Source of the DNA: Candidatus Falkowbacteria bacterium CG10_big_fil_rev_8_21_14_0_10_43_10
GTDB lineage: Bacteria; Patescibacteriota; Patescibacteriia; Patescibacteriales; XYC2-FULL-47-12
DNA length: 5,810 bases
Direction of reading: 5' to 3'
Assembly: GCA_002773655.1 (NCBI GenBank)
Contig: PFAR01000009.1
Location: forward strand, 1-5,810
Part shown: in pieces, positions 5,663-5,810 of the stretch
Numbering within the stretch: the stretch's first letter is position 1
Layout of the letters: each line of letters opens with the position of its first letter
Program-made: the position numbers and the translations under genes
The notes under the pieces: generated by a model
What the model was told of the DNA's origin: nothing
What the model saw: the letters and a program-made list of their open reading frames with translations, nothing else
Databases searched by the model: none

Positions 5663-5810
5663 ATGCAAAGAGAGATAATAAGCAGTTTAACCCATCTAGT
5701 CGGAGCGCTATTATCAATAGCGGGTCTGGTTTTATCCAGCACCGTGCCCGAATACCCTGCGGTCTCTGCCGCAGGGATGAAGGGCTATCATCATTCTTGC
5801 CGCAGGGTTT
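5663..5810 (+). CDS. Hemolysin III (PAQR-like) N-terminus, apparently interrupted
   Basis: Only the first 49 codons are in the window, and the frame is open at its edge. Residues 1-24 (MQREIISSLTHL, then VGALLSIAGLVL) match the start of the hemolysin III family, seven-helix membrane proteins related to PAQR receptors: the short polar N-terminus, the S-x-T-H motif and the first hydrophobic helix. From about residue 25 the translation turns polar (SSTVPEYPAVSAAG and on) where more membrane sequence is expected, and this coincides with the palindromic repeat at 5754-5808. The gene may therefore be broken by a repeat, fused to unrelated DNA, or wrongly joined in assembly. The ATG was chosen because it fits the family start; in-frame GTG codons at 5648 and 5621 are alternatives. 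Confidence 0.6.
   Translation, partial: MQREIISSLTHLVGALLSIAGLVLSSTVPEYPAVSAAGMKGYHHSCRRV
5754..5808. repeat. CCCTGCGG / CCGCAGGG palindromic repeat
   Basis: CCCTGCGG (5755-5762) and CCGCAGGG (5769-5776) form a perfect 8-bp hairpin with a 6-base loop. A second CCGCAGGG follows at 5800-5807. The 9-bp form ACCCTGCGG (5754-5762) pairs exactly with CCGCAGGGT (5800-5808), so two alternative hairpins are possible. TGCCGCAGGG recurs 31 bases apart (5767 and 5798). The element is GC-rich and unlike the hemolysin III sequence it follows. It may continue beyond the window. Confidence 0.7.

Noticed and set aside
1..5810. CRISPR array, transposase gene or toxin-antitoxin pair
   Set aside because: No regularly spaced repeats with unique spacers, no transposase motifs and no pair of small co-oriented genes were found on either strand.

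Overview
The window looks like a piece of a reduced, AT-rich bacterial genome, most plausibly a member of the Patescibacteria (Candidate Phyla Radiation, Parcubacteria-like). This is an inference, not a database match. It rests on Lys/Ile-rich proteins, short intergenic spacers filled with palindromic or tandem repeats, almost no Shine-Dalgarno signals, and the pairing of yebC-ruvC with a family 57 glycoside hydrolase and a glycogen synthase. All five complete genes stop with TAA or TAG and contain no in-frame TGA, so the standard bacterial code is enough.

Layout from left to right. Bases 1-218 are non-coding: nothing recognisable up to about 76, then a tandem pair of GC-rich hairpins (77-136), then 19 bases that match the 3' end of a tRNA-Ser (138-156), then a strong intrinsic terminator (163-198). 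Five minus-strand genes follow, read from right to left: yebC (4734-5459), ruvC (4123-4611), glgA (2544-4019), a GH57 glycoside hydrolase (1364-2527) and an APH-like phosphotransferase (219-1229). A promoter at 5511-5539 drives yebC. A second possible -10 box lies just upstream of glgA. The terminator at 163-198 closes the group. Facing the other way, the first ~24 codons of a hemolysin III (PAQR-like) membrane protein begin at 5663, behind an extended -10 promoter and a leader rich in stem-loops. Its homology appears to break off where a palindromic repeat (5754-5808) begins.

Function. YebC is a translation or regulatory factor and RuvC is the Holliday junction resolvase; the ruvA and ruvB partners are not here. 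GlgA and the GH57 enzyme form a small alpha-glucan module (chain elongation plus cleavage or transfer). The APH-like kinase downstream may phosphorylate a sugar or another small molecule, but its substrate cannot be read from the sequence.

No mobile element with a transposase, no CRISPR array and no clear new defence system is visible. The unusual content is between the genes: a 90-bp near-perfect dyad between yebC and ruvC, an inverted ACACGAAT/ATTCGTGT array between ruvC and glgA, hairpin repeats at both window ends, the tRNA-like remnant, and a possible switching leader before the hemolysin III gene.
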